NCBI GenBank assembly: GCA_033720735.1
Contig: JAWWBX010000159.1
Location: 1 to 9,602 of the forward strand
DNA length: 9,602 nt
Direction: 5' to 3'
Origin: B8-G4 sp033720735
GTDB lineage: Bacteria; Bacteroidota; Bacteroidia; Chitinophagales; Saprospiraceae
Shown here piece after piece: positions 1 through 6,590 of this stretch (the stretch's first letter is position 1; every line of letters starts with the position of its first letter). The notes under the pieces are model-generated. The model was not told where the DNA came from and did no database searches. It saw only the letters and a program-made list of their open reading frames with translations. A program made the position numbers and the translations under genes.

Positions 1-368
1 GTGACGTCAACCACCGGCAGCGCGTGAAACAGATTCTCGCGGAAAAAGGCCGCGGCATTCACCAGTGTGGCGTCACTCCTGATGGTAGCAACCGGGCGGG
101 ACATCACCTCCCGGGCCAGCATCGAACGCATGACCGACTTGTTGATCGCATCGGCGTTCTTTGTCCTGAACAAGGTAAAGTGATGTTCAAGCTTGTGCAA
201 GTCCGTAGTGCTGATCATACCCTGCACTTTGTCATTCAGGACGACGGGGATATGATGCACGTTGTGCGATTTGAACAGGAACGCGACCTCGTCCATCGTG
301 GCGTCAGGCGCCACGGTCAGGACGTCAGTGGTCATGATTTGACTGACTTTGGCATGCTTGTCAAACAT
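1..368 (-). CDS. CBS-pair protein, 3' end beyond window
   Basis: The minus strand is open from an ATG at 366-368 to the window edge, giving 122 residues with no stop; the C-terminus is missing. The N-terminal half (about residues 5-62) is a CBS domain with VHHIPVV at 37-43 and GMISTTDL at 50-57. A second CBS domain begins near residue 84 (AREVMS...) and has FHALPVV at 114-120, where the window ends soon after. CBS pairs usually bind adenosine nucleotides or related ligands and regulate partner proteins. No catalytic domain is visible, so this is a stand-alone CBS module. It is clearly a paralogue of the gene immediately upstream (361-813), whose stop codon overlaps this start by 8 nt (ATGTTTGA), which suggests translational coupling. 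The partner and ligand cannot be told from the sequence. Confidence 0.88.
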   Translation of the reverse strand, partial: MFDKHAKVSQIMTTDVLTVAPDATMDEVAFLFKSHNVHHIPVVLNDKVQGMISTTDLHKLEHHFTLFRTKNADAINKSVMRSMLAREVMSRPVATIRSDATLVNAAAFFRENLFHALPVVDV

Positions 369-813
369 CGTGCTCGGTTTTAAGTGAGGAAACGACCGGA
401 GATTTAAAGGCATAGGCGATCAGGTCATGCGTCGTGATGATGCCGACCAGTTCGTCGTCATCCAGGATGGGCAATGCGTGAAACTTGTTGGCCATGAAAA
501 TATCGGCGGCCAGCCCGATGCTGTCGTCCGGGTTGAGATGCATCGGATATTCCGTCATCATGTCGCGGGCGGCAAAGTCATGAAACGACTGGTCGGTATC
601 GATATCACCACTCCAATTGTAGGACAAGGCATGACTGACCTGCAGAAAATCCTGCTTGCTGATGATGCCGACCAGGGCACCGTTTTCCACGACGGGGATG
701 TGGTGGAAACTGTACTCTTCAAAAATCCGGTTGATCTCGGCGACCGAGACCACCGGGCTGACAGTGACCAGGCTGGTGGTCATGATGGCGGAGATAGGAG
801 TATTGGGATTCAT
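361..813 (-). CDS. CBS-pair protein (150 aa)
   Basis: This is a soluble 150-residue protein made of two CBS domains and nothing else, with no signal peptide or membrane segment. CBS1 spans about residues 5-62 (FHHIPVV at 36-42, GIISKQDF at 49-56). CBS2 spans about 82-137 (ARDMMT at 82-87, FHALPIL at 111-117, GIITTHDL at 124-131). The ATG at 811-813 starts directly before the first domain, and no Shine-Dalgarno sequence precedes it. It is the first gene after a 118-nt gap that holds a Bacteroidota-type promoter and an FNR-like dyad, and it overlaps its downstream paralogue by 8 nt. Family knowledge suggests sensing of AMP/ATP or a related ligand. A regulatory link to anaerobic respiration is only inferred from position. 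Confidence 0.92.
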   Translation of the reverse strand: MNPNTPISAIMTTSLVTVSPVVSVAEINRIFEEYSFHHIPVVENGALVGIISKQDFLQVSHALSYNWSGDIDTDQSFHDFAARDMMTEYPMHLNPDDSIGLAADIFMANKFHALPILDDDELVGIITTHDLIAYAFKSPVVSSLKTEHDV

Positions 814-868
814 AGTATGATGTTTTCGAGTTAAGAATCAGCCGGTGACTTGTATCATCCTGCTGACC

Positions 869-897
869 CAAACATAGGTCTCATCACATCCGGCAAA
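869..897 (-). promoter_or_regulatory. Bacteroidota-type promoter for the CBS gene pair
   Basis: Read on the minus strand, TATGTTTG (869-876) matches the Bacteroidota -7 consensus TAnnTTTG exactly. A TTTG (894-897, in a T-rich run) lies 17 nt upstream, close to the usual -33 spacing. It would start transcription near position 862, about 50 nt before the ATG at 813. The call rests on consensus matching in a gene-free gap; no start site is known. Confidence 0.5.
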
Positions 898-921
898 AAT
901 GATTTTGATTACAGAGGTGCG

Positions 922-935
922 GTGATTTGGATCAA
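922..935. promoter_or_regulatory. FNR/CRP-family-like dyad (GTGAT-N4-ATCAA)
   Basis: GTGATTTGGATCAA matches the FNR/DNR-type consensus TTGATnnnnATCAA at 9 of 10 specified positions. Its centre lies about 66 nt upstream of the inferred start site near 862, a distance at which this family can activate. It overlaps the stop codon of the 932-2167 gene. A similar dyad occurs by chance inside nosF coding sequence (7885-7898), so the motif alone is weak evidence. Regulation of the CBS genes by oxygen or NO is a hypothesis. Confidence 0.3.
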
Positions 936-2167
936 CCGGATGGTGCTGCACGGCGCGGGCGCATCAGCAGAAGCATGATCGCTACCGGCAGCAGACATGA
1001 GGCGGCCAGGAGCAGTTCATAGTAATACGGGATAAAGCCGACCCCCATCCAGAACATGGTACCCTGCACACCCAGCAGCATCTCCGTGATGACAAATCCG
1101 GTCACCAGGAGCCCCACGCCCCAGACGGCAGCCCTGTGATCGAGCCGCAGCAGGCCAGCCGAATTGGCAAACCCAATCAGCAGATGAGTGAGCAGGCCCA
1201 GCAAGATCAGGTGTATGAACCCGATCACGTAATTGCGGATGGTATACGCGATCGTCGCGATATAAGGGATCACAACGGCCGTCTGCACAAAGATCTTGAC
1301 CACGAAACTCAGGATCCCGACTCCAAACAACGCACGCAGCACACGGGTCGTCCCGGCACGCATGCTTCCCACCACCGGCCGGATCAACATATAGAAGATG
1401 AGAAGTGCCGCAAGCTGTATCACCACGCCCAGACTATTGATCCAGAACAAGATGTCGAGCGGTGTCGACCATGTTACAGCCAGCACGTAGGTCAACAGGC
1501 ATGAGATGACCAGCAAAGCATAAAATATGCGGACATGTCCAGTACTGAGGGTAATACGCCGCGACTCCAGCCACCGGAAGAACAGCGCCAGCACACCGAA
1601 AATGAACCAACCATTCAACTGAAAATGCAGAAAGAACTGAATCGTGGCATAGTACCACGATGATCCCTGCTGCCCGAAAGCAACCAGCGGTCCCATGGCC
1701 CACAGCGCCAGACTTGACAGGACAAACCACACCATGGCTGTGACTGCAAACCGATACGACATGGACCGCCGCACCGGCCGACTGCGTGTGTCACGGAAAA
1801 AGCGGACAAAAAAGACATAGGCCAGGATGATGTGTGCGGTGGAAAAACTGATCGAAACCACTCCGTAGCCCGCCAGCGGAAAGCTGATCAACATGCCCAG
1901 CACGGTCAGCTGGGTGAGCCAGAACAAGCGCCGGTATACCGACCCTACAACAGCCGGCTCCAGGAAAGAGTGGATCAGGAGCACGTACAGTGCCAGATAC
2001 CCCCAGCCAAGCATGGCCACGTGCGAATGCCCGTGCAGGGCATTGCGAAAGTCGAGCCACGGCAACTCCGTGACAAACGCCAGTCGCAACACTGCGCCGA
2101 TCAGCGCTGCGATCAGCAGGTCGGCCAGCGCAATCCGAAACCAGTGCGCCGTGGCTTTCACTTGCAC
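932..2167 (-). CDS. Polytopic membrane protein, haem-copper-oxidase subunit I / NnrS-like
   Basis: This is a 411-residue integral membrane protein with roughly 10-12 hydrophobic segments covering almost its whole length. Histidines sit in or beside the membrane segments: HGHSH at 45-49 in HGHSHVAMLGW, H66, H112, H181 in FFLHFQLNGWF, and H319 and H328 in HLILLGLLTHLL. The pattern recalls haem-b-binding membrane proteins such as oxidase subunit I or NnrS, and similar proteins in Bacteroidota are often labelled oxidase subunit I. However, the H...HH set of a CuB site and the usual HxH of the last haem helix are not seen (H319 and H328 are nine apart), so terminal oxidase or NO reductase activity is doubtful. 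The start is a GTG at 2165-2167, 3 nt after the cytochrome c stop; a second GTG follows two codons later. Tight coupling to the cytochrome suggests the pair exchange electrons. That role is an inference. Confidence 0.72.
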   Translation of the reverse strand: MQVKATAHWFRIALADLLIAALIGAVLRLAFVTELPWLDFRNALHGHSHVAMLGWGYLALYVLLIHSFLEPAVVGSVYRRLFWLTQLTVLGMLISFPLAGYGVVSISFSTAHIILAYVFFVRFFRDTRSRPVRRSMSYRFAVTAMVWFVLSSLALWAMGPLVAFGQQGSSWYYATIQFFLHFQLNGWFIFGVLALFFRWLESRRITLSTGHVRIFYALLVISCLLTYVLAVTWSTPLDILFWINSLGVVIQLAALLIFYMLIRPVVGSMRAGTTRVLRALFGVGILSFVVKIFVQTAVVIPYIATIAYTIRNYVIGFIHLILLGLLTHLLIGFANSAGLLRLDHRAAVWGVGLLVTGFVITEMLLGVQGTMFWMGVGFIPYYYELLLAASCLLPVAIMLLLMRPRRAAPSG

Positions 2168-2170
2168 GGT

Positions 2171-2641
2171 CTATTGATCGGCTACAGGCACGCCGTCATT
2201 CTTGTACATCAGTTCGAGCACATCGCGGGCATCGCCAATCGACAGGTTCTGGTTTGGCATACGCACGAGACATTCCTTGAGCAGCTCACGGGCGACCGGG
2301 TCCTGCTCGAGCATGACGTCGACGTTGGTAGTCATGTTCATGATCCACTCCGGCTGGCGCTTGGAGGTAATGCCGGCCCAGCCGGGGCCTACCACGCGTT
2401 GGTCGGTGAGCTTGTGGCAAGCGGCACATTTCATCTGGTAAATGCCTTCGCCACGCTTCACCATGGCAGGATCGAGCGGGTTGTTCAATTCTACGTGCTT
2501 GATCTCACCGATCCCTTTCCCGGCGTCGGTCGCTTTTGCTGCGGATTCAGGAGTGGAACTCTGTGTGGAACCGTCATTTGAGCCGCCGCCACAGCCATAC
2601 AGGACGACGGACAGTGCGACAAGAAGAGCTAGTTTGTACAT
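2171..2641 (-). CDS. Monohaem cytochrome c lipoprotein
   Basis: This is a 156-residue exported lipoprotein. The signal peptide ends in the lipobox LYGC, with C17 as the lipidated residue, followed by a Gly/Ser-rich linker (18-45). The class I cytochrome c domain spans about 58-150, with haem site CAACH at 72-76 and probable axial methionine M128 in RMPNQ. The order GEGIYQMKCAACHKLTDQRVVGP is typical of small c-type electron carriers. It is transcribed away from nosZ across a 259-nt intergenic region and is followed after 3 nt by the membrane protein at 932-2167. Clade II nos loci often encode c-type cytochromes next to nosZ, so it is a likely electron donor to the CuA site of NosZ, anchored to the same membrane face. 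The haem and lipobox are seen; the partner is inferred. Confidence 0.93.
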   Translation of the reverse strand: MYKLALLVALSVVLYGCGGGSNDGSTQSSTPESAAKATDAGKGIGEIKHVELNNPLDPAMVKRGEGIYQMKCAACHKLTDQRVVGPGWAGITSKRQPEWIMNMTTNVDVMLEQDPVARELLKECLVRMPNQNLSIGDARDVLELMYKNDGVPVADQ

Positions 2642-2900
2642 GATAGTGCTTGTTTTTATTTCTGATTCTCTACTCCTGTAGCCGGAGTAGATCCCGGCTC
2701 AAATTTGCTGCTGCAAAATCCTCATGATCGCGGGGTACATCGATGATCATCATCACTGTCAATCCTGATATGGCTCATTGGCCCCGGCAACCCGCGTAGG
2801 TAGCTTGCGGCCAGTTCTGACGGTGGAAATGATACCGCATGCAGGGCATCTGAAGTCCGCCATCGAACCAATGATCAAACAAACTCTAAGTTTCCTGACT
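2642..2900. promoter_or_regulatory. Divergent regulatory region between cytochrome c and nosZ
   Basis: These 259 nt contain no supported gene and must carry the start signals for both arms. Two symmetric elements are visible: a 7-bp inverted repeat (2670-2690) and a 10-bp palindrome GATGATCATC (2742-2751). I found no convincing TTTG/TAnnTTTG promoter in either direction. TAAGTTTC at 2887-2894 matches 7 of 8 positions but is only 6 nt before the nosZ ATG. No good FNR-type dyad was found; the best attempt, ending GTCAA at 2763, has a poor left half. An in-frame ATG at 2778 would give NosZ a 41-residue extension, which I reject because the lipoprotein signal starts at 2901. Confidence 0.6.
2670..2690. 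repeat. Inverted repeat CTACTCC-N7-GGAGTAG
   Basis: This is a perfect 7-bp inverted repeat with a 7-nt centre, 29 nt upstream of the cytochrome c start codon. It could be an operator or a 5'-leader hairpin of the cytochrome transcript. No T-run follows it in either direction, so it is not a terminator. Its function is unknown. Confidence 0.5.
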
Positions 2901-4883
2901 ATGAAAAATCAAACCGCAATCCGACTCATTACACCACTTCTCCTGGTAGTGGCCGGCCTCGCACTGCTGGCGAGTTGTAATAACCAGATGGCAGCGGGGT
3001 CGGGAGGCGCGCTATCCGGCGACGTCGCCTCACAGGTCTATGTGCCGCCGGGCGAATACGACGAATTTTACGCCTTCATGTCTGGTGGCTTTAGTGGCCA
3101 GATCGGCGTGCATGGCCTCCCATCGGGCCGGTTGCTGAGGATCATCCCCGTCTTCTCGGTCGATGCCGAAAAGGGCTACGGGTTCAACGAGGAGACCAAG
3201 CCCATGCTCAATACTTCACACGGTTTTATACCATGGGACGACTCGCACCACCCGGAGCTGTCACAGACCAACGGGGTCACTGACGGGCGCTGGATCTTTA
3301 TCAATGGTAACAATACACCGCGGGTAGCCCGCATTGACCTGACGACCTTCGAAACCGTCGAGATCGTGGAGATCCCCAACAGTGGAGGGAATCACAGCTC
3401 TCCGTTCACCACACAAAACACCGAGTATGTGGTCGCAGGTACCCGCTTCGGCGTACCGTATCCGCAGGCAGATGTCCCTATCAACAGCTATGCCGACAAC
3501 TTCAAGGGCATGCTGACTTACATCAGTGTGGATGGCGACGGTGGCATGGACATCGCGTTCCAGATCCTGCTGCCGGCGTTTGACTATGATCTGGCACACT
3601 CGGGGAAAGGCGAATCGCACGGCTGGACCTTCTTCACCACCTACAACACGGAGCAGAAAAATACGCTGCTGGAGGTGACAGCCTCGCAAAACGACAAGGA
3701 TTTCATTGCCGCCGTCAACTGGAAGAAAGCTGAAGAGTACCTGGCCGCAGGCAACTACCGCGAAGTCCCGGCCAGGTGGGCGCACAATGTCTACGACGAG
3801 AGCACCCATATGGCCACTTCGACGATCAAGGACAAAGTCAAGATCCTCACTCCGGAGGACTGCCCGGGTTTGGTTTACTTCCTCCCGACACCGAAATCAC
3901 CCCACGGTGTGGACGTGGATCCGACCGGTGAGTACATCGTGGGGAACGGAAAACTGTCAGCAGACCTGACCGTCCACTCATTCACCAGGATGCTGCAGGC
4001 CATCGAAAACGAGGCATACGATGACATCATCGCCGGCATCCCGGTATTGAAATTTGAGGAGGTGGTGGCTGGTGTCGTCAAGGACGCCGGACTGGGACCG
4101 TTGCACACCGAGTTTGACAACAGGGGTAATGCGTACACATCGTTCTTCATCACCTCCGAGGTGGTGAAGTGGAAGGTGGGCACCTGGGAAGTCCTGGATC
4201 GTGCCTCGACCTTCTATTCGATCGGCCATTTAATGATCCCGGGCGGTGACTCGCGCGAGCCGGAGGGCAAATACCTGGTCGCGCTCAACAAGATCACCAA
4301 AGACCGTTATCTCCCGACAGGTCCGGAGCTTTGCCATTCAGCACAGCTCTACGACATCTCAGGGGACAAAATGAAGCTGCTCCTCGATTTCCCGACACAA
4401 GGTGAGCCGCACTACGCACAGGGGATCTCCGCCGAGCGGGTGATGCCCAAGGTCAAGAAGTTTTACCCGATCGAAGAAAACCAGCATCCGTTCAGGGCAC
4501 TGGGTGAACAAGAATCACGGGTCGAGCGCTCGGGCAATACCGTCCACGTGTACATGACGACGATCCGGAGCCACTTCTCACCAGACAATATTGAGGGTGT
4601 GAAAGTGGGTGACAAGGTGTACTTCCACATCACCAACCTCGAGCAGGACTGGGATGTCCCCCACGGCTTTGCCGTCATGGGCGCCCGCAACGCCGAACTG
4701 CTGGTCATGCCGGGACAAACCGAAACCCTGCTGTGGGAACCGCAGGCAGAAGGTGTCTACCCGTTTTACTGCACCGACTTCTGCTCTGCCCTCCATCAGG
4801 AAATGCAGGGATACATCAGAGTCTCGCCGCAGGGAGCCAACGTCAATCTGTCTTGGGCACTCGGTGAGGAGACCTATCAATAG
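2901..4883 (+). CDS. nosZ: Nitrous-oxide reductase, clade II, lipoprotein type
   Basis: This enzyme reduces N2O to N2 in the periplasm, the last step of denitrification. The 660-residue form starts at the ATG at 2901, which directly precedes a Sec/lipoprotein signal (lipobox LLASC, C26) with no twin-arginine motif, as in clade II enzymes. The N-terminal beta-propeller carries the CuZ histidines H116 and H117 (DDSHHP), H165 (GGNHSS), H335 (SPHGVD), H402 (GPLHTE), H443 (IGHL) and H504 (GEPHYA). Several spacings match the Pseudomonas stutzeri enzyme. The C-terminal cupredoxin domain has the CuA ligands H588 (VPHGF), C624, C628, H632 and M635 in YCTDFCSALHQEM; aspartate D626 replaces the tryptophan of clade I. 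No ligand is missing, so the enzyme should be functional. It is the first gene of the operon and is followed by a hairpin and the NosB-like gene. Confidence 0.97.
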   Translation: MKNQTAIRLITPLLLVVAGLALLASCNNQMAAGSGGALSGDVASQVYVPPGEYDEFYAFMSGGFSGQIGVHGLPSGRLLRIIPVFSVDAEKGYGFNEETKPMLNTSHGFIPWDDSHHPELSQTNGVTDGRWIFINGNNTPRVARIDLTTFETVEIVEIPNSGGNHSSPFTTQNTEYVVAGTRFGVPYPQADVPINSYADNFKGMLTYISVDGDGGMDIAFQILLPAFDYDLAHSGKGESHGWTFFTTYNTEQKNTLLEVTASQNDKDFIAAVNWKKAEEYLAAGNYREVPARWAHNVYDESTHMATSTIKDKVKILTPEDCPGLVYFLPTPKSPHGVDVDPTGEYIVGNGKLSADLTVHSFTRMLQAIENEAYDDIIAGIPVLKFEEVVAGVVKDAGLGPLHTEFDNRGNAYTSFFITSEVVKWKVGTWEVLDRASTFYSIGHLMIPGGDSREPEGKYLVALNKITKDRYLPTGPELCHSAQLYDISGDKMKLLLDFPTQGEPHYAQGISAERVMPKVKKFYPIEENQHPFRALGEQESRVERSGNTVHVYMTTIRSHFSPDNIEGVKVGDKVYFHITNLEQDWDVPHGFAVMGARNAELLVMPGQTETLLWEPQAEGVYPFYCTDFCSALHQEMQGYIRVSPQGANVNLSWALGEETYQ

Positions 4884-4899
4884 ACAAGCAGAAGATGGT

Positions 4900-4942
4900 T
4901 GAACGGCCGGGGTGCCGCCCGGTGCCAACTCCCGGCCGTTCA
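4900..4942 (+). promoter_or_regulatory. Strong GC-rich hairpin after nosZ
   Basis: GAACGGCCGGG (4901-4911) pairs perfectly with CCCGGCCGTTC (4931-4941), and T4900 pairs with A4942, giving a 12-bp stem with a 19-nt loop that contains two GGTGCC copies. It begins 17 nt after the nosZ stop and ends 37 nt before the next start. No T-run follows, so it is not a standard intrinsic terminator. It could protect the nosZ mRNA 3' end or partly block read-through, keeping NosZ more abundant than its assembly factors. The pairing is seen; the role is inferred. Confidence 0.7.
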
Positions 4943-4979
4943 GACCATACTTCGGATACCGATCACAGAACGCGACAAC

Positions 4980-5621
4980 ATGAAACAGCTTCCCAGATTG
5001 ATGATGGCCGTCGCCGCCCTGGCCCTGCTGGCTTTATTCAGCCTTCCGTTGTGGCGGATCACCCTGATCGCCCCGCAGTATCCGCACGGCGTCACCATGT
5101 ACATCTGGATCAACAAGCTTGGCGGAGACGAACCTGCGGTGCTGCAAAACATCAACATCCTCAATCACTACGTCGGGATGCAATACATCGAGCCCGATTC
5201 TATTCCCGAGTTGACCTACTTTCCATATATCGTGGTGGGCCTGGTGATCCTGGGGCTGATGAGTGCGATCATCAACCGCAAGGGACTATTCCTGGGATGG
5301 GCGATCCTGCTCGTCGTGCTGGCAGGCATCGGCATCTATGACTTTTACCTCTGGGAGTATGACTACGGCCACAACCTGAGCCCCGACGCACCGATCAAGG
5401 TGCCGGGCGCCGTCTATCAGCCTCCGGTGATCGGCAGCAAGACCATTCTTAATTTCATTGCCCAATCATACCCGCATACCGGCGGGCTGGTTGCTGGCCT
5501 GTCCATACTGCTGGCGTTTGCCGCCTGGTTTTTTAAACGCAAACAAGACAACCATGAAACTTCTGCTCTGGTCGGTGTGCGCGCTGACCGTCCTCGCCGT
5601 GTCCTGCACACCGTCGCCTAG
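4980..5621 (+). CDS. NosB-like membrane protein of clade II nos operons
   Basis: This 213-residue protein has about four membrane segments (residues 7-25, 82-98, 104-122 and 167-184). Between the first two is an exported loop with the motifs YPHGVTMYIW (34-43) and NINILNHYVGM (57-67). A second loop carries YPHTGG (164-169). Its position right after a clade II nosZ, its size and its topology fit the membrane protein called NosB in such clusters, whose biochemical role is unknown. I do not assign the symbol because I cannot align it. The ATG at 4980 directly precedes the first membrane helix; upstream in-frame codons cover the hairpin and are unlikely to be translated. The last helix ends in FFKRKQDN, yet the frame runs a further 22 codons into nosL, giving a 68-nt overlap and an Arg-rich tail that looks accidental. 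Confidence 0.82.
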   Translation: MKQLPRLMMAVAALALLALFSLPLWRITLIAPQYPHGVTMYIWINKLGGDEPAVLQNINILNHYVGMQYIEPDSIPELTYFPYIVVGLVILGLMSAIINRKGLFLGWAILLVVLAGIGIYDFYLWEYDYGHNLSPDAPIKVPGAVYQPPVIGSKTILNFIAQSYPHTGGLVAGLSILLAFAAWFFKRKQDNHETSALVGVRADRPRRVLHTVA

Positions 5622-6012
5622 GGAGATCGCCTTCGGATCGGATATGTGCCACTACTGTAAAATGACCATAGTGGATCAGCAGCATGCGGCACAGCTGGTG
5701 ACGCAAAAAGGCAAGATCTACATGTATGACGCGATTGAATGCATGATGCACTATCTGCGCGATTCGGAAGAACAGGCGTTTGCCTATCTCCTGGTCAACG
5801 ACTTCGAAAGGCCGGGGATCCTGCTGCCTGCCACCGAAAGTGCCTACCTGATCTCTCCGGCGATTCCCAGTCCGATGGGTGCGTTTCTGAGCGCATTTGA
5901 ATCGACAGCATCGGCACGGGCGATGCAGGAAGTCAAAGGCGGGGATGTCTACGACTGGAACCAACTGACCGTCCACTTCGGTGGGAAGAAACCAATCGCA
6001 TTGACCAAATGA
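5554..6012 (+). CDS. nosL: NosL copper-binding lipoprotein
   Basis: This 152-residue lipoprotein is implicated in copper delivery to NosZ. The ATG at 5554 opens a signal peptide ending in lipobox AVSC (C18); an in-frame ATG at 5458 would place non-signal sequence in front and is rejected. The NosL hallmarks are present: GSDMCHYCKMTI at 29-39, with M31, C32, C35 and M37 as candidate Cu(I) ligands; the YDAIECM segment at 58-64; and PSPMGAFLSAF at 106-115. The domain fills the rest of the protein, with no truncation. Its 5' end lies inside the NosB-like gene (68-nt overlap), and its stop overlaps the FAS1 gene start by 4 nt (ATGA), so translation of the two is probably coupled. Family function is established; action on this NosZ is inferred from the operon. 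Confidence 0.94.
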   Translation: MKLLLWSVCALTVLAVSCTPSPREIAFGSDMCHYCKMTIVDQQHAAQLVTQKGKIYMYDAIECMMHYLRDSEEQAFAYLLVNDFERPGILLPATESAYLISPAIPSPMGAFLSAFESTASARAMQEVKGGDVYDWNQLTVHFGGKKPIALTK

Positions 6013-6590
6013 ATCACGAACAAACCTCAATGCATATGAAATCACTGATCTATTTCTTCAGTTGCCTGCTCGTGGCTGGCATGCCGGCATGCACCGCTCC
6101 TGTTGATAATGGCGGCGATGCGGCTGCCGAGGGCTCCGCACGCATCATGGGTCAATCGGCTGTGTCCGATGCCACCTCTGATGCTAATATCCTGCAGGTT
6201 GCCATTGGATCGGAAGATCACTCCACCCTCGTTGCCGGTGTCCAGGCTGCAGAGCTTGAAGATGTACTGGTCAACGCCGGACCGCTGACAGTCTTTGCAC
6301 CCAACAATGCCGCCTTCGACGCACTGCCGGAAGGCACACTCGATGAATTGCTCAAGCCGGAAAACAAAGACAAGCTGGCGCGCATCATCAAGTATCACGC
6401 CTCACCGGGCAAGTACATGGGCGATATGCTCAAAAACGGAATGCGCCTGTTCCAGGCCACCGGTCATTACATTACGGTGGAGCGCGACGGCAACGAGGTG
6501 CGCGTCGGTGGTGCCAGGATCCTCGGCACTGTTGAAGCGTCCAATGGCGTGGTGCATGTCATCGACAAAGTGCTGCTGCCGCCTGATTGA
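6009..6590 (+). CDS. Fasciclin (FAS1) domain exported protein
   Basis: This 193-residue protein has one FAS1 domain. It shows the H1 motif LTVFAPNNAAF (93-103), the central IKYHASPGKY (127-136) and the closing H2 motif NGVVHVIDKVLLPP (179-192). The N-terminus is a hydrophobic export signal (about residues 10-27) followed by an Ala/Gly/Ser-rich linker. C28 in GMPAC could be lipidated, but this lipobox is poor (M and P at -3 and -2). The first ATG (6009) overlaps the nosL stop by 4 nt; the ATG at 6036 would give a tidier signal peptide. FAS1 domains mediate adhesion or protein-protein contact, and none is known to bind copper. Its place between nosL and nosD is unusual and suggests a scaffold or accessory role in the N2O-reducing complex, which is speculation. 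Confidence 0.92.
   Translation: MNHEQTSMHMKSLIYFFSCLLVAGMPACTAPVDNGGDAAAEGSARIMGQSAVSDATSDANILQVAIGSEDHSTLVAGVQAAELEDVLVNAGPLTVFAPNNAAFDALPEGTLDELLKPENKDKLARIIKYHASPGKYMGDMLKNGMRLFQATGHYITVERDGNEVRVGGARILGTVEASNGVVHVIDKVLLPPD

Noticed and set aside
932..2167. NO reductase (NorB) or terminal oxidase identity for the 411-aa protein
   Set aside because: No H...HH CuB set and no HxH in the last haem helix are visible; only a general haem-copper-oxidase-like character is supported.
1832..2581. Long plus-strand open frame (249 codons) antisense to cytochrome c and the membrane protein
   Set aside because: It runs opposite two well-supported genes, is rich in Gln/His/Arg, and has no recognisable domain; a reading shadow.
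2778..2900. 41-residue N-terminal extension of NosZ from an in-frame ATG
   Set aside because: It would bury the lipoprotein signal peptide that starts at 2901, and the extension has no signal or family-like features.
4900..4942. Intrinsic terminator after nosZ
   Set aside because: The stem is strong but the following bases (AGACCATACTTCGG) have no T-run, so I list it as a regulatory hairpin only.
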